The position numbers and the translations under genes were made by a program. From IMG/VR virus record IMGVR_UViG_3300020411_002320, positions 1-27,757 of that record: a stretch of DNA of 27,757 nt. One strand, written 5' to 3'. Positions 1 through 6,251 of this stretch are shown piece by piece. The notes beneath the pieces are model-generated. The model saw nothing but the letters and a program-made list of their open reading frames with translations. It did no database searches and was not told where the DNA came from. This stretch comes from a virus. Position 1 is the first letter of the stretch, and the number at the start of each line of letters is the position of its first letter.

Positions 1-974
1 TTATGATTCCTTGCCTACTTGCCGCAGCAACATGCTATATCGTTGCATTCATTGCTGCACCTCCAGTCGATATCGACGGTATTCGTGAACCAGTAGCTGG
101 TTCTTTAATGTATGGTAACAACATCATCTCAGGAGCAGTCGTTCCGAGCTCCAATGCAATCGGACTCCACTTCTACCCAATCTGGGAAGCAGCCACTCTT
201 GATGAATGGCTCTACAATGGCGGACCTTATCAGCTCGTCATCTTCCACTTCCTTATTGGTATCTCAGCTTACATGGGACGCCAATGGGAACTTAGTTACA
301 GATTAGGAATGCGTCCTTGGATCTGTGTTGCTTACTCAGCACCAGTATCTGCTGCATTTGCTGTATTCTTAGTGTATCCATTTGGTCAGGGTTCATTCTC
401 TGATGGTATGCCTTTAGGTATATCAGGTACGTTCAACTTCATGTTCGTATTCCAAGCAGAACATAATATCCTAATGCATCCATTCCATATGGCTGGTGTT
501 GCAGGTATGTTCGGTGGTGCTTTATTCAGTGCTATGCATGGTTCACTTGTTACTTCTTCTCTAATCCGTGAAACAACTGGATTAGAATCACAAAACTACG
601 GTTACAAGTTCGGTCAAGAAGAAGAGACCTATAACATTGTTGCTGCTCATGGATACTTTGGTAGATTAATCTTCCAGTATGCATCATTCAACAACAGTAG
701 AAGTCTTCACTTCTTCCTTGCTGTCTTCCCAGTTGTTTGTGTATGGTTAACCTCTATGGGTATCTGTACAATGGCATTCAACCTGAATGGATTTAACTTC
801 AACCAGTCTATTGTAGACTCAGGTGGAAAGATTGTTCCTACATGGGCAGACGTTCTTAACAGAGCAAACCTTGGTATGGAAGTAATGCACGAGCGTAATG
901 CTCACAACTTCCCACTTGACCTTGCAGCTGCAGAGTCAACAGAAGTTGCACTTGTTGCTCCATCAGTTGGATAA
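1..974 (+). CDS. psbA: Photosystem II reaction-centre protein D1, 5'-truncated
   Basis: The reading frame enters from outside the window. The first in-frame Met visible (base 3) corresponds to D1 residue 37, so about 36 residues are missing. Visible D1 landmarks are the [14 protein letters not shown] stretch (Tyr161 and Asp170 region), [12 protein letters not shown] (His190, His195, His198), AAHGYFGRL (His215 region), SLHFF (His272) and the C-terminal [13 protein letters not shown], which carries the Mn-cluster ligands His332, Glu333, His337, Asp342 and Ala344. A 15-residue tail after Ala344 would be removed by host CtpA. In infected cells the product replaces photodamaged host D1 in the thylakoid. 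The first ~300 bases favour C-ending codons much more than the rest of the gene, suggesting host-derived or recombined sequence. A 24-codon ORF and a terminator follow directly. Confidence 0.98.
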   Translation, partial: MIPCLLAAATCYIVAFIAAPPVDIDGIREPVAGSLMYGNNIISGAVVPSSNAIGLHFYPIWEAATLDEWLYNGGPYQLVIFHFLIGISAYMGRQWELSYRLGMRPWICVAYSAPVSAAFAVFLVYPFGQGSFSDGMPLGISGTFNFMFVFQAEHNILMHPFHMAGVAGMFGGALFSAMHGSLVTSSLIRETTGLESQNYGYKFGQEEETYNIVAAHGYFGRLIFQYASFNNSRSLHFFLAVFPVVCVWLTSMGICTMAFNLNGFNFNQSIVDSGGKIVPTWADVLNRANLGMEVMHERNAHNFPLDLAAAESTEVALVAPSVG

Positions 975-1049
975 ATGGAAATTCTATTCATCCTTGCAGC
1001 CGTATCTGGTGCTGCTTTTGGTGCATATAAGATGACTCCTAAAAATTAA
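975..1049 (+). CDS. 24-residue membrane-type micro-ORF directly after psbA
   Basis: An ATG starts on the base after the psbA stop. The frame runs 24 codons to TAA and ends just before the terminator, so it would be the last cistron of the psbA transcript. The product begins MEILFILAAVSGAAFGAY and ends MTPKN: one short hydrophobic helix with a Lys-containing tail. Size and character recall the one-helix subunits of photosystem II or cytochrome b6f (PsbT, PsbM, PetG, PetN), but I cannot match it to any of them. There is no separate Shine-Dalgarno; translation would rely on coupling to psbA. Function is unknown and it may be only fortuitously open. Confidence 0.5.
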   Translation: MEILFILAAVSGAAFGAYKMTPKN

Positions 1050-1056
1050 ATATTAC

Positions 1057-1086
1057 AAAAAGACCTCTATTTAGGGGTCTTTTTTA
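1057..1086 (+). terminator. Rho-independent terminator after psbA
   Basis: The arm AAAAAGACC (1057-1065) pairs with GGTCTTTTT (1076-1084), with further T-G and C-G pairs possible at the loop. A T-rich run to about 1090 follows. It closes the psbA unit. Confidence 0.85.
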
Positions 1087-1123
1087 TTTTTATGTTAAGT
1101 AAACCGAAAGACAATATAAAGAA

Positions 1124-1152
1124 ATGACCATTTGTTAGGATTTCCATATAAT
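1124..1152 (+). promoter_or_regulatory. Sigma70-like promoter
   Basis: TATAAT at 1147-1152 is a perfect -10. ATGACC at 1124-1129 matches TTGACA at four of six positions, with a 17-bp spacer. It sits between the psbA terminator and the next small gene. Confidence 0.55.
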
Positions 1153-1172
1153 ATATACTGTATACTTCAAAA

Positions 1173-1373
1173 ATGGGGGGCATGAACCGACACCAAGAGA
1201 CATTTTCAACCTTAAAATGGTCAGATAACGGTGAACTTTCACCAGTGGATATGGCTAGAGTTCTTAAGGCTTTAGACAATAAGAAACTTGTTGAGTGTAA
1301 GGTATCATGTGACGTTACACAAATGGGTAAGTCTAATCCTAATTGGAGAAATGGTAGTGCTATGCAAGAATAG
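1173..1373 (+). CDS. Small conserved-type phage protein, unknown function
   Basis: A 66-residue frame lies alone between two terminators and behind its own sigma70-like promoter, so it appears to be a monocistronic unit. It contains a KWSDNGELSP segment, a charged middle and a CDVTQMG-NPNWRNGSAMQ tail. There is no membrane segment or recognisable domain. The start is uncertain: ATG 1173 has no ribosome-binding site, while ATG 1182 is immediately preceded by GGGGGG with no spacer. Function is not recognised. Its regulation looks early, host RNA polymerase type. Confidence 0.65.
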   Translation: MGGMNRHQETFSTLKWSDNGELSPVDMARVLKALDNKKLVECKVSCDVTQMGKSNPNWRNGSAMQE

Positions 1374-1400
1374 CTGAAACCAAATTCGCTTTTTAATTCC

Positions 1401-1434
1401 AAAATACCCCGAAAAATTATCGGGGTATTTTTTT
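1401..1434 (+). terminator. Rho-independent terminator
   Basis: The arm AAAATACCCCG (1401-1411) and the arm CGGGGTATTTT (1421-1431) form an 11-bp perfect stem with a nine-base loop, followed by a T run. It separates the preceding small gene from the next promoter. Confidence 0.9.
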
Positions 1435-1451
1435 GCGCCACAGGATTTTTA

Positions 1452-1460
1452 TGATATAAT
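1452..1460 (+). promoter_or_regulatory. Extended -10 promoter
   Basis: TGATATAAT (1452-1460) is a TGn extended -10 element with a perfect TATAAT. The -35 region is weak, as is typical of extended -10 promoters. Expected start of transcription is about 1467, leaving a leader of about 17 nt before the micro-ORF at 1484. It follows a terminator directly and would drive the small genes leading to talC. Confidence 0.55.
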
Positions 1461-1483
1461 TAGTTCAGTTATACTTTTCCTTC

Positions 1484-1588
1484 ATGCAACTTAACTGGGT
1501 AGAGTGGGCAGGTTTGTTGATTGCCGCACTTATTATCACAGGAACACAATTTAAACTTATAAATTGGCTTAGATCTTGGATTGATTGA
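1484..1588 (+). CDS. 34-residue single-helix membrane micro-ORF
   Basis: An ATG-initiated frame of 34 codons begins about 17 nt after a strong extended -10 promoter and stops two bases before the next gene's ATG. The product starts MQLNWVEWAGLLIAALIITG, a clear transmembrane helix, followed by a short amphipathic tail (FKLINWLRSWID). No Shine-Dalgarno is visible. The placement between promoter and downstream gene supports reality, but no homologue is recognised. It would insert into the host plasma or thylakoid membrane. Confidence 0.5.
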   Translation: MQLNWVEWAGLLIAALIITGTQFKLINWLRSWID

Positions 1589-1590
1589 TC

Positions 1591-1788
1591 ATGGATAAAT
1601 TTGAAGAGATTTTGGGATGGGAAAAAGAATATCCCACTATGAAAGGAGTTTCTCTCAGTAAAAGAGAGAAAGAACTCTTGGATGGTGCTGAGATTAAATC
1701 TCATGAGGGTATAGTCTTTGGTAGAATGTATGCCGATTGGAAAAGAAGAAAAGCTTTTTACGGCGCTCAAAAACCAGAGAGAGATTGA
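1591..1788 (+). CDS. Small charged protein, paralogue of the gene at 2687
   Basis: A 65-residue frame. The in-frame TTG at 1585 is less likely than ATG 1591, which follows the preceding micro-ORF by two bases. The product is highly charged and shares a spaced core with the protein encoded at 2687: a W-x-KEY-x-x-MK block, then LSK, then LL, then a late M-x-x-x-WKR-x-K. This indicates a small phage protein family present twice around talC. There are no cysteine clusters or membrane helices. Function is unknown. Confidence 0.75.
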   Translation: MDKFEEILGWEKEYPTMKGVSLSKREKELLDGAEIKSHEGIVFGRMYADWKRRKAFYGAQKPERD

Positions 1789-1826
1789 TAACAATTAGAA
1801 AACACAAATAGGAGTTAAAAAAAACA

Positions 1827-2483
1827 ATGCGAATTTTTCTTGATACTGCTGAAACTTCACTTATTGAAGAATATTTTCAAACAGGTCTTATTGACGGTGT
1901 AACTACAAATCCAACTCTTATTAAAAAGAGTGGAAAAGAACCAGAAGATGTTTATCAGAAAATTAAGGATATTGGTCTTCTTGACATCAGTATGGAAATT
2001 GTTGCTGAAGAAACACTTGATATGGTTGCAGAAGGTCGTCGTTTAAAAGAAAAGTATGGTGAATGTACTACTATTAAATTACCTTGTACAAGAAAAGGTC
2101 TAAGAGCTTGTAAAATTCTTGCAGAAGAACGTATTAGAGTTAATGTTACTCTTGTCTTTAGTGTTGCTCAAGCGATTTTAGCTGCTAAATCTGGTGCTGC
2201 TTATATTTCTCCTTTTGTTGGTAGAGTAGATGATAATGGATTTGATGGTATTGACTTAATTACCAATATTTCTGCTTTATTCAGAGAACAGATGGCAAGA
2301 ACACAAGTTCTTTCAGCATCTATTCGTGATGTAAATAGTGTATCTAAGTCTTTTAGTGTAGGTGCTGATATTGTTACCATGCCTCCTGCAATTTTTGATA
2401 AAATGTATAATCACATTTTGACTGATAAGGGGGTTGAATTATTCAATCAAGATTGGGAAAACGTAAAATCCAATGAAAGTTAA
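1827..2483 (+). CDS. talC: Transaldolase, TalC type
   Basis: At 218 residues this matches the short TalC/fructose-6-phosphate-aldolase-like transaldolase group rather than long TalB enzymes. Visible signatures are the N-terminal FLDTAE, GVTTNPTLIKKSG (residues 24-36), TIKLPCTRKGL with Lys84 as the expected Schiff-base lysine, NVTLVFS, and ISPFVGRVDD around 127-136. An AGGAGT ribosome-binding site at 1811 supports ATG 1827. The enzyme moves a dihydroxyacetone unit between sugar phosphates in the cytoplasm. In cyanophages it is thought to push carbon through the pentose phosphate pathway, giving NADPH and ribose for nucleotide synthesis. Its 3' end overlaps the next gene by 11 bases. Confidence 0.97.
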   Translation: MRIFLDTAETSLIEEYFQTGLIDGVTTNPTLIKKSGKEPEDVYQKIKDIGLLDISMEIVAEETLDMVAEGRRLKEKYGECTTIKLPCTRKGLRACKILAEERIRVNVTLVFSVAQAILAAKSGAAYISPFVGRVDDNGFDGIDLITNISALFREQMARTQVLSASIRDVNSVSKSFSVGADIVTMPPAIFDKMYNHILTDKGVELFNQDWENVKSNES

Positions 2484-2871
2484 TTTTGAGAAACAATTTG
2501 GGCCTGGAGTAGATCCTTGGTATGCCAAGGCAGAACGATGGGCAAAAAAACAAAGGTTTCCAATTAATTATCTGGCACAAGGACTTATCGCATGGTTGAA
2601 AAAAAAGTGGATTGATGTTAAAATTGAGAACACTATGCGTGATATCGATTTTCAATCAGAACAAATTATCCAACAATGGGAAGAAAATGACCGAAGAAAC
2701 AAAACCGTGGTTAGACGGGTGGAGGAAGGAGTATTTGGAGATGAAGGCTGGTCTATCCAAATTTCAAATCCAATTATTGACCGAGGGCCCGAAATCCCTA
2801 AGTCAAAGTTGGTTACTCCAAGCGATGCATCAACAATGGAAAAGGATGAAGGGGATACCACCAGACCCTGA
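2473..2871 (+). CDS. Unknown protein with out-of-frame overlap on the next gene
   Basis: The ATG lies inside the end of talC. The first ~72 residues look like a genuine basic, amphipathic protein, including a FGPGVDPWYAKAERWAKKQR segment. After base 2687 the frame runs on for about 185 bases on top of the next gene in another frame, where its composition becomes irregular. Either the tail is a dual-coded extension or a single-base indel removed the native stop. Supporting the second view, the TGA at 2688-2690 in the remaining plus-strand frame would give an ATGA junction with the next gene, the usual spacing here. Function is unknown. Confidence 0.55.
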   Translation: MKVNFEKQFGPGVDPWYAKAERWAKKQRFPINYLAQGLIAWLKKKWIDVKIENTMRDIDFQSEQIIQQWEENDRRNKTVVRRVEEGVFGDEGWSIQISNPIIDRGPEIPKSKLVTPSDASTMEKDEGDTTRP

Positions 2872-2938
2872 ACCACCCAACTGTCAAAGCAGTATGAAAG
2901 AATGGGAGGAAAGCATAAAAAAGTATGAAAATAAATAG
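2687..2938 (+). CDS. Small charged protein, paralogue of the gene at 1591
   Basis: The frame is open from 2612, but ATG 2687 is preferred: it gives an 83-residue protein whose N-terminal half aligns with the product of 1591 (W-x-KEY-x-x-MK, LSK, LL, then WKR-x-K). GGGAAG lies just upstream as a weak ribosome-binding site. A Pro-rich IPPDPEPP patch and an acidic-basic tail follow. It overlaps the preceding gene's tail out of frame. The stop is embedded in an AATAAATA box that may serve the next gene. Function is unknown. Confidence 0.7.
   Translation: MTEETKPWLDGWRKEYLEMKAGLSKFQIQLLTEGPKSLSQSWLLQAMHQQWKRMKGIPPDPEPPNCQSSMKEWEESIKKYENK
2930..2937 (+). promoter_or_regulatory. Candidate late promoter (AATAAATA)
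   Basis: Seven of eight bases match the T4 late promoter TATAAATA, 19 nt before ATG 2957. The downstream gene has no Shine-Dalgarno and encodes a probable virion protein, which fits late expression. Confidence 0.45.
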
Positions 2939-2956
2939 TTGAAAAATCTTTTTCTG

Positions 2957-3457
2957 ATGAAGACGTTTAAACAATTTATAGACGAGAGTAGTCTTAGTAG
3001 AATTAAAGGTAAAGCGGATAAGGGTGGAATTGCTATCCTATCTGGAAGTAGAGGAGACAAGTCTCCAAAGGAGAATAAAGCACGTGCTAAACAATTAGAC
3101 CGTGATATTCGTGGAAAGGGGTTGCCAGGCGCTACAAAGGTCACTGGCAGATATACAGAAAGAGATGATAAAACTGGTAAAGAAAGAAAGGTAAAAGAAA
3201 GGAGTCATGTTGTTACTTCTGGTAAAAAAGGTAAGAGAAAATTTAAGAAAGCAGTGAAAGCACTTGGTAAAAAGTATGGACAGGATTCTGTTCTTACTCA
3301 GACTAAAAAAACTGGTACATTATCATCAACTAGAAAAGGTGGACTTAAAGATAGCCAAGGTAAAGATGCAAAAAGATTTAAAGTAGGAAAAATGAGACCA
3401 GGTAGAAGTGGTGATAATGAAACATTAGTTAAGAAGAAGACTTTTACTTATGAATAA
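2957..3457 (+). CDS. Basic protein with T4-type capsid-targeting N-terminus, putative internal head protein
   Basis: ATG 2957 (not the in-frame TTG 2939) gives 166 residues starting MKTFKQFIDESS. This closely resembles the capsid-targeting sequence of T4 internal proteins (MKTYQEFIAEA). In T4 that peptide directs proteins into the prohead and is removed by the gp21 protease after an (L/I)-x-E site; here Ile8-Asp9-Glu10 fits. The rest is rich in Lys and Arg, as expected for a DNA-associated protein packaged with the genome and injected. A later pattern (ENKARAKQLDRDI, KVKERSHVV, LGKKYGQDSVL) weakly resembles DUF3293-type proteins. The targeting signal is well supported; the activity is unknown. 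Confidence 0.8.
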   Translation: MKTFKQFIDESSLSRIKGKADKGGIAILSGSRGDKSPKENKARAKQLDRDIRGKGLPGATKVTGRYTERDDKTGKERKVKERSHVVTSGKKGKRKFKKAVKALGKKYGQDSVLTQTKKTGTLSSTRKGGLKDSQGKDAKRFKVGKMRPGRSGDNETLVKKKTFTYE

Positions 3458-3463
3458 TAAAAA

Positions 3464-3700
3464 ATGAATTTCACTATATACTCCAAAGATGGTTGTTCTT
3501 ATTGTTCTAAAATAGAACAAGTTTTAGAATATTCCAAACTTTCATATCGAGTCTATAAACTGGGCCATCAATTTACAAAAGAACAATTTACAAAAGAATT
3601 TGGTGACCAAAGTGGATTTCCAAAGGTGTTAGTAGATGGTAAATTGATAGGTGGTTGTACAGACACAATAAAATACCTTCAAGAAAAGAAACTAATTTAA
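3464..3700 (+). CDS. grx: Glutaredoxin
   Basis: A 78-residue thioredoxin-fold protein of normal glutaredoxin length. The redox motif C11-S-Y-C14 follows the first strand, the cis-proline is Pro53 (GFPKV), and the GGCTD glutathione-side motif is at 63-67. It is likely a dithiol reductant for ribonucleotide reductase or other phage enzymes in the host cytoplasm, in the way T4 NrdC serves. Residues 36-45 are QFTKE twice, from a perfect 15-base tandem duplication located between the active site and cis-Pro. The next gene begins immediately after the stop. Confidence 0.95.
   Translation: MNFTIYSKDGCSYCSKIEQVLEYSKLSYRVYKLGHQFTKEQFTKEFGDQSGFPKVLVDGKLIGGCTDTIKYLQEKKLI
3569..3598 (+). repeat. Perfect 15-bp tandem duplication in the glutaredoxin gene
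   Basis: CAATTTACAAAAGAA occurs at 3569-3583 and again at 3584-3598 with no mismatch, adding five residues in frame. The identity at synonymous positions suggests a recent event. Confidence 0.95.
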
Positions 3701-4051
3701 ATGTATGACATTTATGCAATCGTAGAACAAGCTATAGATTATGCATTCATGGAACGTAAGTTTACATTAAATTTTTATGAATATTTGAAATCATCTAATA
3801 TAACTGGTTTAGAAATCAGTGAATTTAATAAAAGTAGTACTGCTTCTGAGTTAGCATTATTAATTGTTGATTTAGATGAGTATATTAAAGGTGGTAATGA
3901 CAGTGATCATAAACAATTACGTGAAGGATATGGTCATGTACCGAAACCCGAAGCGAGAAAAATTAGGAATTATTTAAATGGAATCTTACAAGATGCCTCT
4001 CGATACGCAAAAAAACGAAAACGGGGAAGGCCAAGAATCGAGAATAAATAA
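3701..4051 (+). CDS. Unknown protein with basic AT-hook-like C-terminus
   Basis: A 116-residue frame starting on the base after the glutaredoxin stop, so translation is probably coupled. The N-terminal two thirds are mixed alpha-helical and acidic, with repeated Leu/Ile positions. The C-terminus turns sharply basic and ends KKRKRGRPRIENK, whose RGRP core is that of an AT-hook minor-groove DNA-binding motif. The last codons overlap an AATAAATA box (4043-4050). No family is recognised; a DNA-binding role is inferred from the tail only. Confidence 0.8.
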   Translation: MYDIYAIVEQAIDYAFMERKFTLNFYEYLKSSNITGLEISEFNKSSTASELALLIVDLDEYIKGGNDSDHKQLREGYGHVPKPEARKIRNYLNGILQDASRYAKKRKRGRPRIENK

Positions 4052-4133
4052 AGGCGTTGAACTTATGTTACAATATAGGAGGAAGCAAACGCCAGAAAAG
4101 TTTGACAAAACAGAATCTATGAAAGGAGAGAAG

Positions 4134-4364
4134 ATGTTATCACTCACTTTAACTTTTAGCGCATTAATATCCGTGCTTTTTCTGTGTGTTGGTGGTATAA
4201 TAGGTTGGTTATATCAACAACACGTTCAAACAACAACAATTCCTCTTTTACATCCAGAAATGTTTGATGAAAATGGAAATGTTGTTCCAGATGAAATTAT
4301 TTCATTTCGTTTTGAAGGCGTAGAGAACCTCATATCTGATGAGGGAGAATTCGAAGAAGATTAA
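4134..4364 (+). CDS. Small membrane-anchored protein
   Basis: The frame is open from 3978, overlapping the previous gene by 74 bases. ATG 4134 is preferred because AAAGGAG lies 5 nt upstream and the product then begins directly with a transmembrane helix (MLSLTLTFSALISVLFLCVG and on to GWLY). ATG 4065 is an alternative. A short soluble tail carries HPEMFDENGNVVPDEIISFR, ending strongly acidic. It is probably anchored in the host membrane with one helix, with the acidic tail cytoplasmic. Function is unknown. Confidence 0.7.
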   Translation: MLSLTLTFSALISVLFLCVGGIIGWLYQQHVQTTTIPLLHPEMFDENGNVVPDEIISFRFEGVENLISDEGEFEED

Positions 4365-4369
4365 CTATT

Positions 4370-4855
4370 ATGACTATGACTGAAACACATCCTGAACTTG
4401 GTGACGCTAGATTACCCAGTAATCCACTTTTAAGTGAGGTACTTGCTAAGGTTTCCAAACAGAGATCTAAAGCAAAGAAAATTCAAGTATTAAAGGAGAA
4501 TGAGTCTTTACATTTAAAGTCCGTTCTTATTTGGCAATTTGATGATACTGTTGTGTCTGTTCTACCAGAAGGGCCTGTTCCTTTTGATAAGAATGAAGCA
4601 CCTGCAGGTACAGAACATACTTACTTAGCACATGAACATAAAGTTCTTTATAACTTTATTAAAGGTGGTAATGATTTTCTTAAACCAGTAAAGAGAGAAC
4701 AATTATTCTTACAATTATTAGAAGGTCTTCATGCAGATGAAGCAGAAGTAATATGTTTGATGAAAGATAAGAAACTAACTGATAAGTATAAGATAACCAA
4801 AGCAGTTGTATCAGAAGCATTCCCTGACATTGAATGGGGTGGAAGAGGAGGTTAA
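4370..4855 (+). CDS. DUF6433-type conserved phage protein
   Basis: A 161-residue protein with the pattern I associate with the DUF6433 family of T4-like cyanophages: LSEVLAKVSKQRSKAKKI near the N-terminus, LPEGPVPF, PAGTEHTYL, a YNFIKGGN block, then REQLFLQLLEGLHADEAEVI and a closing KDKKL. Members have no assigned function. ATG 4370 and ATG 4376 are both possible starts. It sits in a run of small co-oriented genes with short gaps, and the next gene follows one base after its stop. The family call is from memory of the motif order, not from a search. Confidence 0.75.
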   Translation: MTMTETHPELGDARLPSNPLLSEVLAKVSKQRSKAKKIQVLKENESLHLKSVLIWQFDDTVVSVLPEGPVPFDKNEAPAGTEHTYLAHEHKVLYNFIKGGNDFLKPVKREQLFLQLLEGLHADEAEVICLMKDKKLTDKYKITKAVVSEAFPDIEWGGRGG

Positions 4856-4856
4856 A

Positions 4857-5231
4857 ATGACAAAGGTTAAAACCGAAGAAAAGTCTAAACCATCAATACA
4901 ATGGAGTCCTAAAGAAAAAGAAGATTTAAAAAACAAATATGGTACAGAACTCCTTGTTGAAAATGCAAATCAAGAACAAATGTCAAATAAGTATCTTCCA
5001 ACAGATGCTTATGTCGTAACTTACAAAAATGCTGAAGGTAATATTCAAAAAGATATTACCAGATCAGAAAGTAAAGTTAATCTTTTTGACATGTATTATG
5101 ATAAGTTTGGTGCAAATTCAATAGTTGCATTTGATTTTGGGCCTGGAACAATGAGTCCAAAGTTGTGGGGTATTAATAAACCTGCAAAACCAAAAAGAAG
5201 AAGAAAAAAGGAGAGAGAAGAAAATGAGTAG
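4857..5231 (+). CDS. Unknown basic-tailed protein
   Basis: ATG 4857 is chosen over the open upstream part of the frame because AGGAGG sits a few bases before it. The product has 124 residues. It opens with a Lys/Glu-rich segment, has a central folded-looking region (YVVTYKNAEGNIQKDITRSE, then LFDMYYDKFG and GPGTMSPKLWGI) and ends in a strongly basic PKRRRKKERE tail. The GP-G-x-M-S-PK-L-WG stretch is conspicuous but not assignable to a family by eye. The stop overlaps the next gene by eight bases. Confidence 0.8.
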   Translation: MTKVKTEEKSKPSIQWSPKEKEDLKNKYGTELLVENANQEQMSNKYLPTDAYVVTYKNAEGNIQKDITRSESKVNLFDMYYDKFGANSIVAFDFGPGTMSPKLWGINKPAKPKRRRKKEREENE

Positions 5232-5442
5232 TAACATTGGATTTGGTTTTGGTGGTGGGGATAAGAAAAAAGGTGTTAAAGTTGATTGGAATGAAGTGAA
5301 TAAATTGACTAAAGAATATAAAAAATTGAAGAAATATATGAAGACTAATTTTTATGAAATTCAAAATTTGAGTGGTACTGAGAAAAGAATCTCAGAACTA
5401 CTTGACAAATATGGAGGTGATAATGAATTACCAGAAAGTTAA
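5224..5442 (+). CDS. Small Gly-rich/helical protein, unknown
   Basis: A 72-residue frame starting at ATG 5224, inside the end of the previous gene, behind GGAGAG. A flexible N-terminus (NIGFGFGGGDKKKG) precedes a Lys-rich helix with heptad-like spacing (KLTKEYKKLKKYMK). The C-terminus overlaps the next gene by 20 bases. No family is recognised. The charged helix suggests a protein-protein or nucleic-acid contact, which is inference only. Confidence 0.75.
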   Translation: MSSNIGFGFGGGDKKKGVKVDWNEVNKLTKEYKKLKKYMKTNFYEIQNLSGTEKRISELLDKYGGDNELPES

Positions 5443-5590
5443 AGAAATTGCACACAATCTTAGAGTATTAGCTGAGAGTTTAGAAGATGCAATTAAAGAA
5501 GATGCTTCTTCTTATACCAGAGATAGAACATCCGAATCATACTCTGTTTCGACAGCATCATACGATGAAATTTTTGAAGATTCTGAATAA
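5423..5590 (+). CDS. Small acidic helical protein, unknown
   Basis: The frame is open from 5372, but ATG 5423 is best supported: GGAGGTGAT just upstream is a strong ribosome-binding site. It encodes 55 residues: a helix (YQKVKEIAHNLRVLAESLED) followed by a Ser/Asp/Glu-rich tail (SYSVSTASYDEIFEDSE). Its stop shares a base with the thyX start (TAATG), so the pair is probably translationally coupled. Function is unknown. Confidence 0.75.
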   Translation: MNYQKVKEIAHNLRVLAESLEDAIKEDASSYTRDRTSESYSVSTASYDEIFEDSE

Positions 5591-6228
5591 TGAATGTAAA
5601 ACTTGTTACTGTTACTCCTAATGCGGAGCAACTCATGGCGTATGTCGCCAGAGTATCTAATCCTTCCAATCAGGACAATGAAAAATATGCAGGACTATTA
5701 AAGTACTGTATCAAACATAATCATTGGAGTGTTTTTGAACAATCTTCTATGACATTGGAGATTGAAACTACCCGTGCTATTGCTGCACAAATATTAAGAC
5801 ATCGTAGTTTTACATTTCAAGAATTTTCTCAGAGATATGCTAAGAGTACAGATTTGGGTGAAATACCTTTACCTAAACTGAGAAAACAAGATGAAAAGAA
5901 TCGTCAAAATTCTACTGATGACTTAGATGAATTTTTAGTTCAAGGTTTTGAATTAGAAATGCAAACGTTGTTTAAGAATGCAACAGATTTGTACAAAAGG
6001 ATGACTGATTGTGGTGTTGCGAAAGAATCTGCAAGGTTTGTACTACCACTTGCTACTCCTACAAGGATCTATATGACAGGTTCTTGTCGTTCTTGGATAC
6101 ATTATATTAATCTAAGATCTGCACATGGAACTCAAAAAGAACATATGCAGATTGCAGAAGCGTGTAGAGAAGTTTTTGTCGAACAATTTCCTATCGTATC
6201 AGAAGCTCTTGATTGGGTTTCTAAATAA
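5590..6228 (+). CDS. thyX: Flavin-dependent thymidylate synthase
   Basis: A 212-residue ThyX. The signature RHR-x7-S is present as R70-H71-R72 to S80 (RHRSFTFQEFSQR). HNHWSVFEQSSMTLEIE upstream and RFVLPLATPTRIYMTGSCRS downstream are typical folate, FAD and dUMP-site regions. The enzyme methylates dUMP using methylenetetrahydrofolate and FADH2, supplying dTMP for replication. It begins within the previous stop (TAATG). Its own stop lies in a CTAAATA box that may start the next transcript. Marine picocyanobacteria themselves use ThyX, so host origin is plausible. Confidence 0.97.
   Translation: MNVKLVTVTPNAEQLMAYVARVSNPSNQDNEKYAGLLKYCIKHNHWSVFEQSSMTLEIETTRAIAAQILRHRSFTFQEFSQRYAKSTDLGEIPLPKLRKQDEKNRQNSTDDLDEFLVQGFELEMQTLFKNATDLYKRMTDCGVAKESARFVLPLATPTRIYMTGSCRSWIHYINLRSAHGTQKEHMQIAEACREVFVEQFPIVSEALDWVSK
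6221..6227 (+). promoter_or_regulatory. Candidate late promoter box (CTAAATA)
   Basis: CTAAATA overlaps the thyX stop, 24 nt before the next ATG (6252), which lacks a Shine-Dalgarno. The spacing matches other TAAATA boxes in this window. Confidence 0.35.
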
Positions 6229-6251
6229 CTTTACAGATCATTAAGAATTGT

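Noticed and set aside
1067-1441. Minus-strand ORF of 124 codons opposite the gene at 1173
   Set aside because: It reads through both terminators and the promoter, has no ribosome-binding site and no recognisable protein pattern.
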